Shown here in pieces: positions 11,689 through 24,500 of a stretch of 64,000 bases of DNA (positions are counted from its first letter, which is position 1; the number at the start of each line of letters is the position of its first letter). The translations under genes and the position numbers were made by a program. A model generated the notes under the pieces. It did not search any database and was not told the DNA's origin. It saw only the letters and a program-made list of their open reading frames with translations. The stretch covers positions 70,499,501 to 70,563,500 of the forward strand of contig NC_071667.1 of assembly GCF_028554725.1 (NCBI RefSeq), given 5' to 3'. This stretch comes from Zeugodacus cucurbitae (lineage: Eukaryota; Arthropoda; Insecta; Diptera; Tephritidae).

Positions 11689-14399
11689 CTGTTGAGTAGA
11701 AATCTTACTAATTGAGAATAGTGGCTCTCTTGTCGCAATTCGGCGCTACCAACAGAACAGCGGCGAAAGAATCTAAATGAAATTTATGAATGAACGAAAG
11801 AGTACAGTCAGTGGCAACAAACGCTGAGAAAGCAAAAAGGTTCTCAACTGCGGCTAATTCGTTCTCTTGGATAGCAGCTGCTTGCCGAAGGTCGCTACTG
11901 TAAAAATTCACTCTTCTTTTCTTTTTAATTTTTTGTTTACTTTCTGTTTCCAGGGCTTCTGTGTTCGCTTCTTGTGGAGAATGTTATCTCTTGGTCGTTC
12001 GAATAAGTTGTTGTGTTATCAACGCCACCTAAAAACTTTACTACAGGAGTGAGGTGTTCCCAACACAGACGCACCCCCACCCAAACCGTTTGGCACTGTT
12101 TCTTCACTCAACGTTTGTCAATATTTGCCGTGATTCTCTGCCTTCTATGGTTGCCAAATGGCCCTCTGGTAGGGTTTCCTTCCATTCCCATCGTATTTAT
12201 GAGCTTCAGTATATCACTAGAACTAACGGTCAATAGCTTTTTTGCCAATCCGCCTTATGATGCGCGAAGGGTTTCTATTTTTACACAAGGCTTGTCAGTG
12301 GTTATTTCGCGGTGCTTCTTTCACGATGTCAAGCGAAAGTAAGGAAGTCAAGTTTTTATGAGACTTGCATTATGCGCCGGACTGTGAATACAACCACGCA
12401 TACTTGTGTGTGTAAGTATTTATGTTTTAAGGTGGTTCCTTCATTTAAAGCTACTGGCACTTCAGCTTATGGCATGGATAATGATGAAAAAGGAACCAAA
12501 GTGGGTTATATTCTGGTAAAATCGCATGGCGAATTGACTTTTAAAATACTGAATGTTGAACTATTGTATTTGTTAAAAAATTTAATAACAATAGAGATAG
12601 ATTTTTCTGTAAACCTTCTTAATACTATATGTATATTCATATTCAAATCTCTATCTAAGCAAATCAAGAGATGTGAAAAGTTTTATTTCATTAAATTGTT
12701 AAATTAAAATTCAAATTCAAGCAGATTACATGTAAGCAATACTTAAGATAAGGACCTCCATAATAAACGTTTTTAAATATGTCTATCCAGTGTGAAGTCA
12801 ATTTGACCATTAGCGCCTAAAAGTGGGAATCTGACACGCAATTTAATGCCTCCAAGATCAAGCTTACGATGTCACGTGCCGTTACTCTTCCGTTAATCTC
12901 CTATTTTAGCACAAAAGTGTCGTACGTGCGGGAGCACTTAAATTTCAGCCTAAGTATTTTGTATTTGTAGAGAATAATATTTATACTAAACGGCCATAAT
13001 TTATAAAGCAACCACAATACGTGTTTGGTTGTAGTTGCAGTTTCAGGATATTCTATGGACATTTTGTGAATCGTTTCGGATGAAAATTTCTTCTTAATTT
13101 AATGTTTATTTCGCAGTTTGAAGTTTTCTTCCTTTTTACTTGATCAAGGGCGGGCGGGCACCTATTTGAGCAGAAATAAAATAAAAATAATAATTTCCGC
13201 TCAAGGTAACTGTGAAGTAATTATATGCATGTCAATCAGGTAATACTGTCGACCACAGTGGCGGAAATTACAAAATTATGCTCCCGTAAGTGCAGCTGTA
13301 GTAATAATAGCAGAGAGTTTGAAAAATATTTATCTTCTGATTGCTTTCGGCGAAGTTGATTTTATTTTTTAATAGAAGCTAAAAAATATATATTTTTTTT
13401 TAACTAATAATTATTTTTTTGAGTTATTGGCATTGAGTGATTTATTCATTGAGACACTTTCATAATTTTAGAATATCACAGATTAGTAAGGGCCACTTCG
13501 AATACCAATAAAAATATTTGATAAATTCAATGAGTGACAAAAAAGCAATCTATCAGCTTGTAAATTGTTGAATAACAACTGAGCATGAGTTATTTTGTGG
13601 TAAAATATGACTACTGGCGACATATGATTATGATTTATGGGTTTCTATACCAGAAAATATATTCCAAGTATGGAAATCTCAGTGTTTAACTTGCCTTAAA
13701 AAGAGGCAAGCACTAGCAATAATTTCCAAATAAGTTTATATTGATGTCTAGACATGACTCAGTTATTGTTTAGCAGTTTTATGTTTTTATGTCACTTTTT
13801 CATTTTTCATCAAGCCTTATATTTAATTCTACAGCATTATTTTTCCTTTGCTCTTGCGTTTGAGCTTTTGCATTCGTAATGACTTTAAACTTTTACTCGA
13901 CTGTTTTGCCAATTTTGGTCGGCCATTGGGGTGATACACCGCTTACTTTTATCACTTTGCTTTAATTATAAAGCGGTAATTTCATTTTGTCTTCACCTTC
14001 ACTTCTTCAATGACAATTTAACACCAAGTCGCGACTACTGCTGTTATTTTTTCCGCGGTCATGTAATTTTTGAAGATAATCGAGTAAAAAGAAAATTTTC
14101 CATGATAGCTTCACTGTGGTTGTTGTTGCCGCTGACACTGTTAAACAGCGATGGGACTGCCTACCGGAGAAAGGTCAAAACGACGCGTAGTAATTTTACT
14201 GTTGTCCGAAAAGTAATTTTATCAACATTTTTATTCAAACAAAAATGGGAAGTATATAAAACACCAACAACAACATATAGAATAAATATCTAGTCTATCT
14301 CTAAATTTTTTGTAGCAACTTTCTTAAAGGGATGGAAAAATACAGTGATGATGACTTGATTAAAGGGTGAGCGCGCAACCTCTCATCAGTAGCGACTGT

Positions 14400-17300
14400 T
14401 AGTTGAGAAAAAGTAGGCGTTATTAAAAAGCAAACAAACAAAGGGAGGAAATAAAATTCTAACTAGCGCATGTTGTAAAAAAAGAAAAAGAACATAAAGA
14501 TCAAAGCCATAAATTTATTTAATGAATTATATTTATACTTTAGCTAAGTGAACATGCAAATTCGCGTTTTGTTGTTTCTATGCCAGCCTTGTAATGAAAT
14601 ACTTGCATGAAAGTCAAGAAGTTTTTTAAGGTTATTAATTTTTTCTGTCTGCTTTTTTCCTGTTTTGTTCGTTATCATCAACCTTAATCAGTATTAAGAT
14701 ATTTCTAGAACACTTATTGCTACTAAATTTAGTACCGTGTGGTTAACGTCACATTAATTGACAAGTGATATGCATTAAGTAATGCTTCGTAACTGGGCAG
14801 AAAAAACTTTAATTTTCATATTGGTTCACTTAAAAAAAAATTAAAACAAAAGCTTTAACTTGTTCAAATAAATACTTGATACAGAAAGAGACTGAAGTAA
14901 AATACGAAAACAAAAATTTGGATAAATGAATTAAAATGTATGTATGCTCTGCTGCAGCTTTAATTTGTAATACATAATATATGGTAACTCAGTTTTCCTC
15001 CACCAGCAGTGTGATTTCGAGGTCATTAATTTCCAACCACTCAGAGACTGTGGGTAAGTAAAGCATTCTTGAGTCATTATTCATTATGAGTCTATGTGTA
15101 CTAATTTTGGTATTGCGATATTGCGATTATTCAGTATTAAAGAAATTGATTAAAGTGGGAGTTCCAATTATATAAGCTCCCACGCCTCTTGTGATATATT
15201 TATTAGAAGTCTTTTTTCAAAAAAATGTGTTTCCTTTGATGTAGTTTAAGACTTATATACTACCGCAATTGTGACATTATGCATTTATTATTCTGATTTA
15301 CAACTCTCAATTCTTCTTTAATAATGATGTATTATCACATTTTTTCCCGAATTAAGTCTCGGCTTCTTGCTTGTTGCCAAGTAATTGTGGCACTTACTTG
15401 TTTCCATGAAATAAATACAATACATAATTTAATATACTTAGATGGCAGCGAGATCAACAAGTGGTCGCTCGAGGGATAGAACTGCCTGAGTTAAGCTTAA
15501 TCAATTTATCTCAAAACGCTAAAATTCCTTAGAAGTATAACTGGAAGCATAAATGGACAAGAATTACGTCAATAATAAATGAAGTGCAGAAGCATTAAAC
15601 ACGTGATAAAATTGTTTATGTCTCTCTGTACTGATTAATGTTGTGTTTTGTGTATATATGTAGATGCAGCTGGTTGCAAAGTTCATTGAATTTCGTACAT
15701 AATCATCTTCAACTTGAACTCATGAACACTTGAGCCATCTTGTTGTCGTGCATCTACATCAAGGGTCTGTCTTAGCGCCATGCTGTGTCTAAGCAGCAAA
15801 TCTGTCGCATATTAAGCACAGAAATGCTCTCGCTTGTGTGTTACATAATGTATTTACAGTAAGCAAGAAGTATATCACCGTCGGATGGCATGGTGTTTAT
15901 GCACATATACATAGCAATCTACATTCTTTTGGTGACACAACCAAATCAAGAGTATTTAATCAATTCAGAGGAAATCCAACGGCGACGTACGCAAGACGAG
16001 TTGAATGTCTCTATATGTTAGGTTAGTATGTTGTATCGTACTAAAAACGATGTTTTGTTTTTCACAAGCTTTCCACTTCGTTCCGACGCATTTTTTTGCC
16101 ACTCATATTAACCACATAATATAAATCAAGGGCAGCGGCGTCTTAATCTCAATAACGCATCGATGAGTTTAAACAAGAATTTCGTGATAATTATAAACAA
16201 CTACCAATGATAATAGCACATCTGCCATTCATAGCTTTAACTGGAGGAAACTTCACAAAGTGCATTAAATGCGCTCATAGAAATGCGCTAAATTATTTGA
16301 AGGACCGAGCAACATGTCATTGTCAATGAAAGTTGAGTAGCTGGCTTAGCTCTTTTCCTGCAGCCGATTAAATATGCTTTCGGCTTGACTGGTTGTGGAT
16401 TTTGGTGTCAACGCAACGAAGACGATAACTTATGATATGCAAAACGCGCCGTTGACAAAAACGGCAAAATCAGTCATACACAACTGCTGACAACAGACTG
16501 CTGCTTTTGGCTGTCGTTTGATGTCAGTGTGTGCTGCTCAGGTCGATGCCCACTTCAGAACTTAAGTAAGTATTTGACATCGTCAAATATCTGCATACTC
16601 AGCTTAACCACACACCACACTGGGCCACACCCAGTCTGATGACGGCTACATTGCTGGCACTGATTGTAAGATAAATCACTGTAGCATTGTCACACGCCAT
16701 GAAGTGGAGGAAGTATGCAGATAATGTGCTCAATATTCTTCACTCGCATTGCTACACGAAATTGTGTTAATTACATAGATTTATGGAGCATCAAAAATCA
16801 AGTGAGTAATGAATATTGAAAAAAATAGTAATGATTGAAATAAACATATTTTTGGTGAGACGTGTTGAAACCGAATGAACTGTAATGATAAAATAAATTA
16901 TTCATTGACTATGGCAGCGCGTGCGGACGATTGGATCTATTTTAATTGAAATATAGAAAGTGTTATATGTTCAACCCTACATTATTTATCGCTTATTGAA
17001 TTCGATAAGAACTATGTTGATATGATAATGTTAAAAAATTATTAACTTTTTGATATGAAGTACTATTAAGCTGAAATTAACTAATATTTCAGTAATGTGA
17101 ATGTAATAAAATAAATATTATAAATATAGTACTCTACTACACAAAACCACAAACATCTTTCTCGGTACTCTTTATATAGGTTGGTGTTCAAAACTAAACT
17201 CGAGAATGCATTTTTAATAATATATATGTAATAAATACTTCACAAGGGCAAACTTCACTCACAGGCTCAAATACCGTGTCCGTGGTGGTTTTTTTAGCAG
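14400..17300. other. Unassigned spacer between arms A and C
   Basis: This AT-rich stretch has no coding frame that I believe. I could not align it with any other part of the window, so it contains the junction between the end of the arm A unit and the start of the arm C unit. Somewhat GC-richer patches lie at 15,700-15,850 and 16,380-16,650. Nothing recognisable as an RNA gene is seen. Confidence 0.5.
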
Positions 17301-17780
17301 CAGCTGCCATTCTTTGTTTGCTTTCAACACATTTACGGTTACTCATACAGACGCAATTAGCTAAACTTAGAATATAGGGAGAACTTTTAAAGCACATGCA
17401 TTTGCTTTTCGACTTTTGAAGAAGGTTACTTGTTTGTTGAATTTGGCTGCCGACATTGCCAAAGGAAAGTGAAAGCTGCGATACCACGCCTTCGAGAAAG
17501 GTAGTGGCGGCGAACACACGCTGTTCAATATGACATTAATTGACTTGAGCGGCCGTGTTGTTTTCGCCGTCAAAACAAAAATATGTAAATTTTTGCTTAG
17601 GCATATTTAATCCATGGTTGAAGTATACTCATATACCGCAGACCTATACTATAAAACAAGAGTGGAGTGTACTTGTTAGGACGAGCATAAATTCATCAAA
17701 TTTATGACACATATATGTTAAATATTTTTTATGTTGTAATTTATATACGCAAGTAACTCAAAATTTATAAAGATAATTAG

Positions 17781-18035
17781 TTTGTGTGAAATTTTGTGTT
17801 TCAAACGAAATTTCTTGAGCCGAAGCTTTGGAAATGTTGAAAAAAACATTTGGTGATTCAACCAGGTCGAAAACTCAAGTTTACGATTGGTATAAATCGT
17901 TCAAAGAGGGGCATATAAAAATCGCAAGGCATCCCAACGGTTGAATTGTTCCTCATGACGCCGTAAATAAACTAAATGACACATAGCAATAAAAATTGAC
18001 ATAATAGTAGCGGAGAGTTGTGCCAACCTGGGGGG
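17781..18035 (+). pseudogene. Degenerate mariner transposase, N-terminal part
   Basis: Plus-strand translation of about 17,790-17,943 gives a recognisable first helix-turn-helix of a mariner transposase, including EALEMLKKTFGDST and QVYDWYKSFKEG, ending at a stop (TGA, 17,941-17,943). Weak similarity seems to continue to about 18,035. The frame is broken upstream of the EALEML part. Known mariners carry this DNA-binding domain before a D,D34D catalytic domain, which is absent here. I saw no clear terminal repeats. The sequence differs from the mariner at 49,256, so it is a second, older lineage. It sits where the receptor exons present in arm B (55,752-56,314) are missing in arm C. Confidence 0.75.
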
Positions 18036-18220
18036 AAAACGTTTTTTGAAATATTCTCAGCGGGAAAATTTCAAATAAGAATTTCCGGATACTTATTTGT
18101 CTGAATATATATTGAACATTTGTTTTTATATGTCTCTGAATTCATTCATGGTTATTTATATGTTTCGCACCATACGAGTTATTATTAACATAAACCATGT
18201 ATGCAAATATTTTCCAAGTG

Positions 18221-18560
18221 ACAATTTATGTAATGAGATTACCCAAAAAATGGCGTAAAAGACGGAGCGTTATCAATACATAGCGAGCTGCTGATTTTGT
18301 GGCGAGTCCCAGGTTTGATTGAGCTGCGCTGGGTTTAGCAGAACCATTAGGTTCTCCGTCGAGATGTTCAGTGTCAGTGACATATTGTGCTTGAACACTT
18401 CGCTGAGCAGCAGCTACTGGAGATTCATCATGGAGGACAAGTTAAAGGCAAAGAGCGGCGAATTGGAGTAATACGCTCGACTAACGGCGACCTCGTCGTC
18501 GAGCAGCAACATTTCGACGGATGTTGAGGCGGAGGCCAAAGTGCCGGAGGCAATGACAAC
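18221..18560 (-). pseudogene. Receptor pseudogene: first coding exon relic in arm C
   Basis: Read on the minus strand, this matches the ATG-bearing exon of the receptor at 55,250-55,500. The conserved ectodomain with its N-glycosylation sites (HNMSLTLNISTENL) is easily recognised. A CAG glutamine codon has become TAG at 18,416-18,414, and further stops (TGA 18,275-18,273; TAA 18,272-18,270) precede a wrecked TM1 in which only the GNLIT stretch survives. Upstream of the homologous start it keeps about 66 in-frame bases that arm B lacks. These include an ATG at 18,512-18,510 (MLLLDDEV...) that may be the ancestral start codon. Later exons are absent and no promoter block exists in this truncated arm, so the copy is dead. 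Confidence 0.85.
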
Positions 18561-21500
18561 GCATTGCTAGTTTAGGGTGCCACAATGCGTGGGAAAATAT
18601 CTTGTTTGCGTTGGAAGAGAAATGTATTATATGACACTGTGATATGTAATTTTCTTTAGTAGTTGTGAGACGTTAACTATAAGAAAGAGAAAATCGCGAT
18701 ATACATTACAAATGTCCGTATGTACGTATATCTACCCAAATTCTTAAAAAAATGTATATTCAAATAATGTATGTGTTTATATCGAAAGGATGTATTTTCT
18801 ATTGAAAAGAGTGTAGAAAACATTTTCACATTTGCTGTAATTTAATTCTCCTGGCTTTTTGCGGTTTGCAAACTGCGTCAAGCAGTCAAATGGAACTAAA
18901 CACATGTGTTTCTTTTTACATCCAATTTTTCAACATACCCAACACGTGTAAGTCGTAAATTTAGCAGAAAGACAGCAAAAGCTAAATTTAAAAGTGCACA
19001 AAACCTCTGCATTTCATGAAGGGAAACTCACTTACATATATATATGTACACTTCAACAATGGAGTGAAACGAAAACTTCAACAGTTTAAATGGCTGTATG
19101 GATATGTATTGTATTAAATTTGGAAACTTTGCAAAAGTATTTATAAACATATACATATGAAGAAGAAAAAAGAAAGCAAGGAAGGAATTTAATTAGAGTT
19201 TATAATTGAATTTACCATCTATTAATTTCATATTGTCAATGAAATCATGAAAATTACTCATACGACATTGCACACACTCACCAAACTGTTTTGTGAAATG
19301 TATGATATTTTTTCAAAAACATACAGGTTTTCCTATGATCATATCATGGATGTTACGCGCAACAAACTCTGCTCAGTCTCACGTGTTCAATTTATGTCAT
19401 GCTATTTTTATACTACCAAAATATCGCATGATTTTTTTTGCTTTATTGAAAAGAGATGAACTTGAAATAGTGAAGAATGTTTCGAAGATTTTTTCTACTT
19501 TTAAGTTTGTTCGAGGAAATGTGCTACAGAACGCATATAGCTTATTGGTGGCTTGGAAAAAGTTGGAGGTCTTTCAAGAAACCTAGCCTTGAAAAGGGAA
19601 ACACGGCGTTGCTGTTTGAATGTGTTACATATATAATCCGCAGATGAGTACTGGCTGCTTTGCGCGTATACACTCACATTTCAGTTTAAAACTTTCCAGC
19701 TAAATTTTTTTGTTTCCAATTACAATTAATTACTTTTCCTGTATCTTTCGCTCTAATAGAGTGTGAGTTCAATTTAAAGGGTAGGGGAATAATTTTCGTT
19801 GTCAGCTAAATGACAAAATTTTAAATTCTTTTCATTGAAATTACTTCTAAGATAATGAGTGTGTGTGCTCTGGTGTTTATGATATCTTACGAGCTAGCAA
19901 GCCATCGACGGTTGCCATTTACCACCTGTTCGCCTAAGCTCCTAGCTGGGCACATTTTGTTCATTGACATTTCAAGTCCCAACACTTAAGTTTATGTGCG
20001 AAGTTTTGCCACAGAGCGCTGCTCTACGAGGGGAATTATTTTGTTATTGTGTCGAATAAAATCAGCCCTGATTTCACGGCGTTTTAGGTAAAAGTCAGTT
20101 GCGATGTAGCCGCTAAAATAAATGAATCAAGGAGTGTCCTCATTTGAGCTTCTAGAGTATCACAATCTTAATTTTATTGCATAGCATGACAAGGCAGATT
20201 TATAATTTCAGATTTCTCCTTTCCCCTTAGTAACATCATTATCATAAGTTAGCAGTTAGCGGGTATTATGTTGAGTTTGACAAATTTAAGTTCCAAAAAC
20301 TTCTCACGCAACCATTAGAGATAAAAGATAACAATTCATAAACCACTTTGCATAAACAAAAGTTCACCTCTTAACGGAGCATTTCACACCTAACTGTCAA
20401 GGTGAAAGATTAGTGCGGATTTGTGAATTCTTTGAAAAGCTTTAATCTTAAACTGTTCTATATCATAAATAAATAAATTTAAGTTCTTTCTAAAAGGAAG
20501 TTTCATGGAGTTGCGTTGGCGTGCATATAGAGGTATTTTATGTGTCTTTGTCACTTGTTTTCAATTATGTGGGCGGTTTTGTGTGTTTTACATATAGAAA
20601 TTATGGGACAATTTTCTGTTTCGATGTGTTTAATTTTTGAATTTGTTCTCTCCTTTCTTAATAATATAGAAACAAATACAATTTTCGGTCACTTAACTTA
20701 GTCACATCCATAATTTATTCCGTCAGCAATTTTACAACTATGGACATTTTCATCCTCGAAAAGAAAATTGCATATGTACGCTTGTTTTTCTTTAATTAAG
20801 TGAATGTACAATAACAAATATGTCCGCTGCTGTTTTCATTTTCCACGTTTATATATATTTAAATATATATGTTTATGCCTATATTCATGTTTTTTTGCAA
20901 CTCAGCTCGTGACTACATTTTATGAGACTTGTTTTAACCAATAATGGAAAATCGAAGGCAATAAATTAAAGACAGTGGCTCAACGAGAAAGCATAAATCA
21001 CTTAACGGTCATTTGAGAGTAACGATTTAAAAAATTTTTCGCACAAAAAAAGTACATGCGTTCCACAATACAAAAATCGATAGCACATACCCACATATGT
21101 ATATAACTAAATTCCGAAAATCACATTTCAATCAAATAAAGTAGACTGACTACATATATGTACATTTAGCTATATTTATTACTCGTGTCTGTGGGGAAAG
21201 TCATTTCCTAGAATACTAAATCGAAATAAATGACAATCAGCGCTAGAAGACGCGGTTTGTGGTCAATGCAATATCATTGCCATCATCATGAGAAAGATTT
21301 TATATTTTCTATTACTATGAATTCTTGGCACGCAGCAGACGACTAAATAAATAAACACACAAACAAATATTTTACGCTTGGCTCTTATGCATCCAGATTG
21401 GGTTCGATTCATATAAATGTAAATATATTCTATTATTAAATGCAACAAGTCATTGCAAATGCCACACGCAGCATAAATGTCAACATTTCAGCCGCATTGT

Positions 21501-24500
21501 AGAAGTGACTCGGAAGTGTAGAGATACATATTTTATATTATAGACATACTCGTACATATATCTCGCTTGAAGTTGAAAACTTTGTGAAATAAATATTAAA
21601 TATTTGAAATCAAGTATCTCTTATTTTTCATTATTATTCTTTGCTCCGCTTTTGCTATAAACTAGTTTACTGTTATTGAACAAATATATATCATGCTACA
21701 TAACATTTCTTATTGCATGATTTGGTGAAAAATTTGTCTGCCGAGTCAAAATCGAAATGACCAAATCGACATATGCCATAAAGTATAAATTGCCAACATA
21801 AAGTGGGAGAATTACACCAATTACTTGCGAATATTGGCGAATCAGTAACCAATATTAAGGCTACCCAAACACAAAATTTGATTTGACCTTTGGCATGCGT
21901 ATGAGTATAAATCCTAACTGTATTTACAAATGTGTTGAATCATAAAATGTCATAAAGGGAATGCCATAAAAATTGCAGGACTCACGGAAATAAATAAATT
22001 TTCTGCAAATACAAGTAACCCAACATGTGGCAATTAAAATTTATTAACCCATATTTAGGCGTGATATGGCATTTAGACATATACATATATACAAGTACAA
22101 AATTGATGTAATACTGTCAAAATTGATTTCAATTGGCGTAATAAACTTCTATTGGCATACAATCATAAAAAATAATATTTTGATTATGAAAGAAGCAAAA
22201 TAAACATACTAAGGGTAAAAGCAGTGGTAAAGTAAATATTCCCGATGAATTTATATACATACATGATGGTTATGTATGCACCTATACATATAGCAATATC
22301 GCGTTTATCAGGCTGCAGTTGTGAAAATCTGAGGCAATGGCTTATCGTTACTATCTCTGATTTACATACACGCTCGTGCAAACAAAATGAGGGAAAATAA
22401 TATGAAATAAAATAATATGTGCGCGAGAAAACCCAGTGAGCAAAAAGTAATATATTCTTTATTGTAGAGTATAAAGTAGTGAATATAGAGTTAACAATTG
22501 AATATATAAATACCGTCTTCAATTTAATATTTGTTTAGAAACGATTGGTTTTTAATGTAACACTTTCAAACTTTTTCGATTGTCTGACTCACACAAGGCT
22601 TCCCTAGTATTCCAAGCTCTGGTATTTCACGTAATAGCAAATTACTAAGTTCGAAGTCATAAGAAGGGTACATTCACCCCCATGGTAGCTTTAAAATTTA
22701 TGTGTCTTTATTTCTTTGAGTTCAAATTATGTTCTTCGGTAATTTCTAAGCAATTTGCTTTAGTCGCACAACAACAACAACAATATTAATGCATGTGATT
22801 TACATTTTATTTACCAAACACGTGTCAGCCAAGGTGAACAATCTCTAATAGTTCTCCTACATATTCGTGTACGACATAAACAGACTACTTCTGTAGTGTT
22901 GTAGCAATTAGGATATGTTGTAAGTGTATATAATTATGTACAATTAGTGTTGGTATCATTAAGCATTTTTTGATATCCTAGCTTTTCTGAGCTTAGTATT
23001 TAAGCTATAATGTTACATGGAAAACTGAGCAAAATTTCTTGTAGAATGGTTGGCTGTGAAACATCATGGATGATACTAAGTATTTACGCGAAAGGGTACA
23101 AATGTAAACAATAATAACACATCAACCTACAGCCCGCAGTCAAAATATAATACAAACATCCAAATTAATTTGAGATATAAATATTTGTGGTGTCTTCGCC
23201 ATTTGTGATGTAAGTCACCCGTAGTCTCTGCAAAACTCATATTTTATTAACCCAAAACACTCAAGTTTAAAGTGTTCTCAGCCGGAAACCCAATGGCTTG
23301 GAATTGAGTTGAATGCATGAAATCATGAACTTTGGTTGACTCTTAAGGAGTCTGATATTATTTGCATTAACGTAACCAAACCCTTTTCGGTATTTTCCAT
23401 TTCGGCTTTTTCTGTTTCGAAGAGCTTTTCTGAAGGCTTTTGCCTTGGTTTTTCGAATGACTCCGAACACTTTTATTTGAATTACTTTTTAAATTGTTTT
23501 TGCTTTAAATTACGGAAGAAAATTGTAGCATATGCTTAGAAAAAGTTACAATTTTCACAGAATCTCAAATACACATATAGTTGAGCATAAATAGAACTTT
23601 GCTAATTACAAATCATTAGCAGGTGTACGTGCGCATCAACTTAACGCTCGCCAACTTTGCTAATTTATGACTTTAATCGTGAAAAGTTAACGGATGCAAG
23701 CAAATACTCCCAGCTAATCTGTTAATCTGCAATAACAGAAACTATTAACATTAACTCACTGTTTAGACTATAATGAATTGAATGTGTACTTTATGCTCAA
23801 TGAAGAGAAAATATGAAATAAAGTACATAATTTAGATACGGAACCCATTTGTATATAATAAATAGCATCTTAATGTTTACGCGCTTCGTGAAAATAGCGC
23901 AATTAAATTTTAATAGTGATTGGTAAGAAACCGATAGATCCGCATACTTGTATAATGAATAAGTTTATTAGTTTTAGATTACAACATTTACGCTATGTTA
24001 CATAATCCATCTGTGCTCATACTTGCATGCTCAAATACATTGGTTGCTTCTGTGATAATTTATTTCGCTCGTGAGATTTATTCCAATGCTATAGAATTAT
24101 TGATCGCATGTACGAGCAAAAACAAAAAATCAGAAATAAAAGAATAAAACAACTACAATAACTTCTAATATCGAAGCTATAAATGAGGAATAACAATATA
24201 AAAAGTTGTCTGCGGCTTTGTTGGAATATGAGTAGATAATTAACTGGTAGCCACTATTATCTGCTTTTCGACAACTTGGATAACAGCTAAATACGCTATA
24301 ATAGATCACACATGAAATAGAAAGAAGCTTATGAATGTTTCACTATATTTCATACACATTTTGTGATGACAAAGATGTGATAAGACAAATCATTAAAGTT
24401 TATACGTTCACACTATTACAATTAATGCATTAAAATAATAATTATATGAACATGAACAATTAATCTTCTTAAGCTTCCGTAATTGGCAGTTTGGTGGAAA

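Larger units (their letters stand above)
1..14400 (+). repeat. Segmental duplication arm A (inverted partner of 42,190-32,400)
   Basis: The plus strand here matches the reverse complement of 42,190-32,400 in a colinear series of blocks. Pairs that I could align by eye: 1-90 with 42,100-42,190; 780-860 with 41,290-41,390; 2,030-2,180 with 40,180-40,300; 2,800-2,985 with 39,450-39,620; 3,460-3,670 with 38,750-38,950; 4,200-4,560 with 38,085-38,420; 4,670-4,740 with 37,700-37,780; 6,420-6,560 with 36,490-36,600; 8,010-8,245 with 35,585-35,830; 11,210-11,690 with 34,600-35,165; 12,040-12,345 with 34,030-34,330; 12,820-12,960 with 33,360-33,480; 13,150-13,290 with 33,075-33,175. The last weak match is at 14,110-14,190. 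The arm is about 4 kb longer than its partner, mostly because of insertions at 4.9, 8.3 and 9.4 kb. Between the insertions and the promoter block it holds only diverged non-coding DNA; the short ORFs in it are not conserved between arms. Confidence 0.88.

Noticed and set aside
17194..17573. Overlapping minus-strand frames (107 and 68 codons)
   Set aside because: The region aligns with non-coding sequence downstream of the arm B receptor exons (56,700-56,880), with no frame conservation.
18330..18571. Plus-strand frame with an FSVSDIL motif (like a Groucho-binding eh1/TN motif of homeodomain proteins) and a Ser-rich tail
   Set aside because: The segment is the reverse complement of the receptor's first coding exon. 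The apparent motif is an antisense shadow of the ectodomain code.
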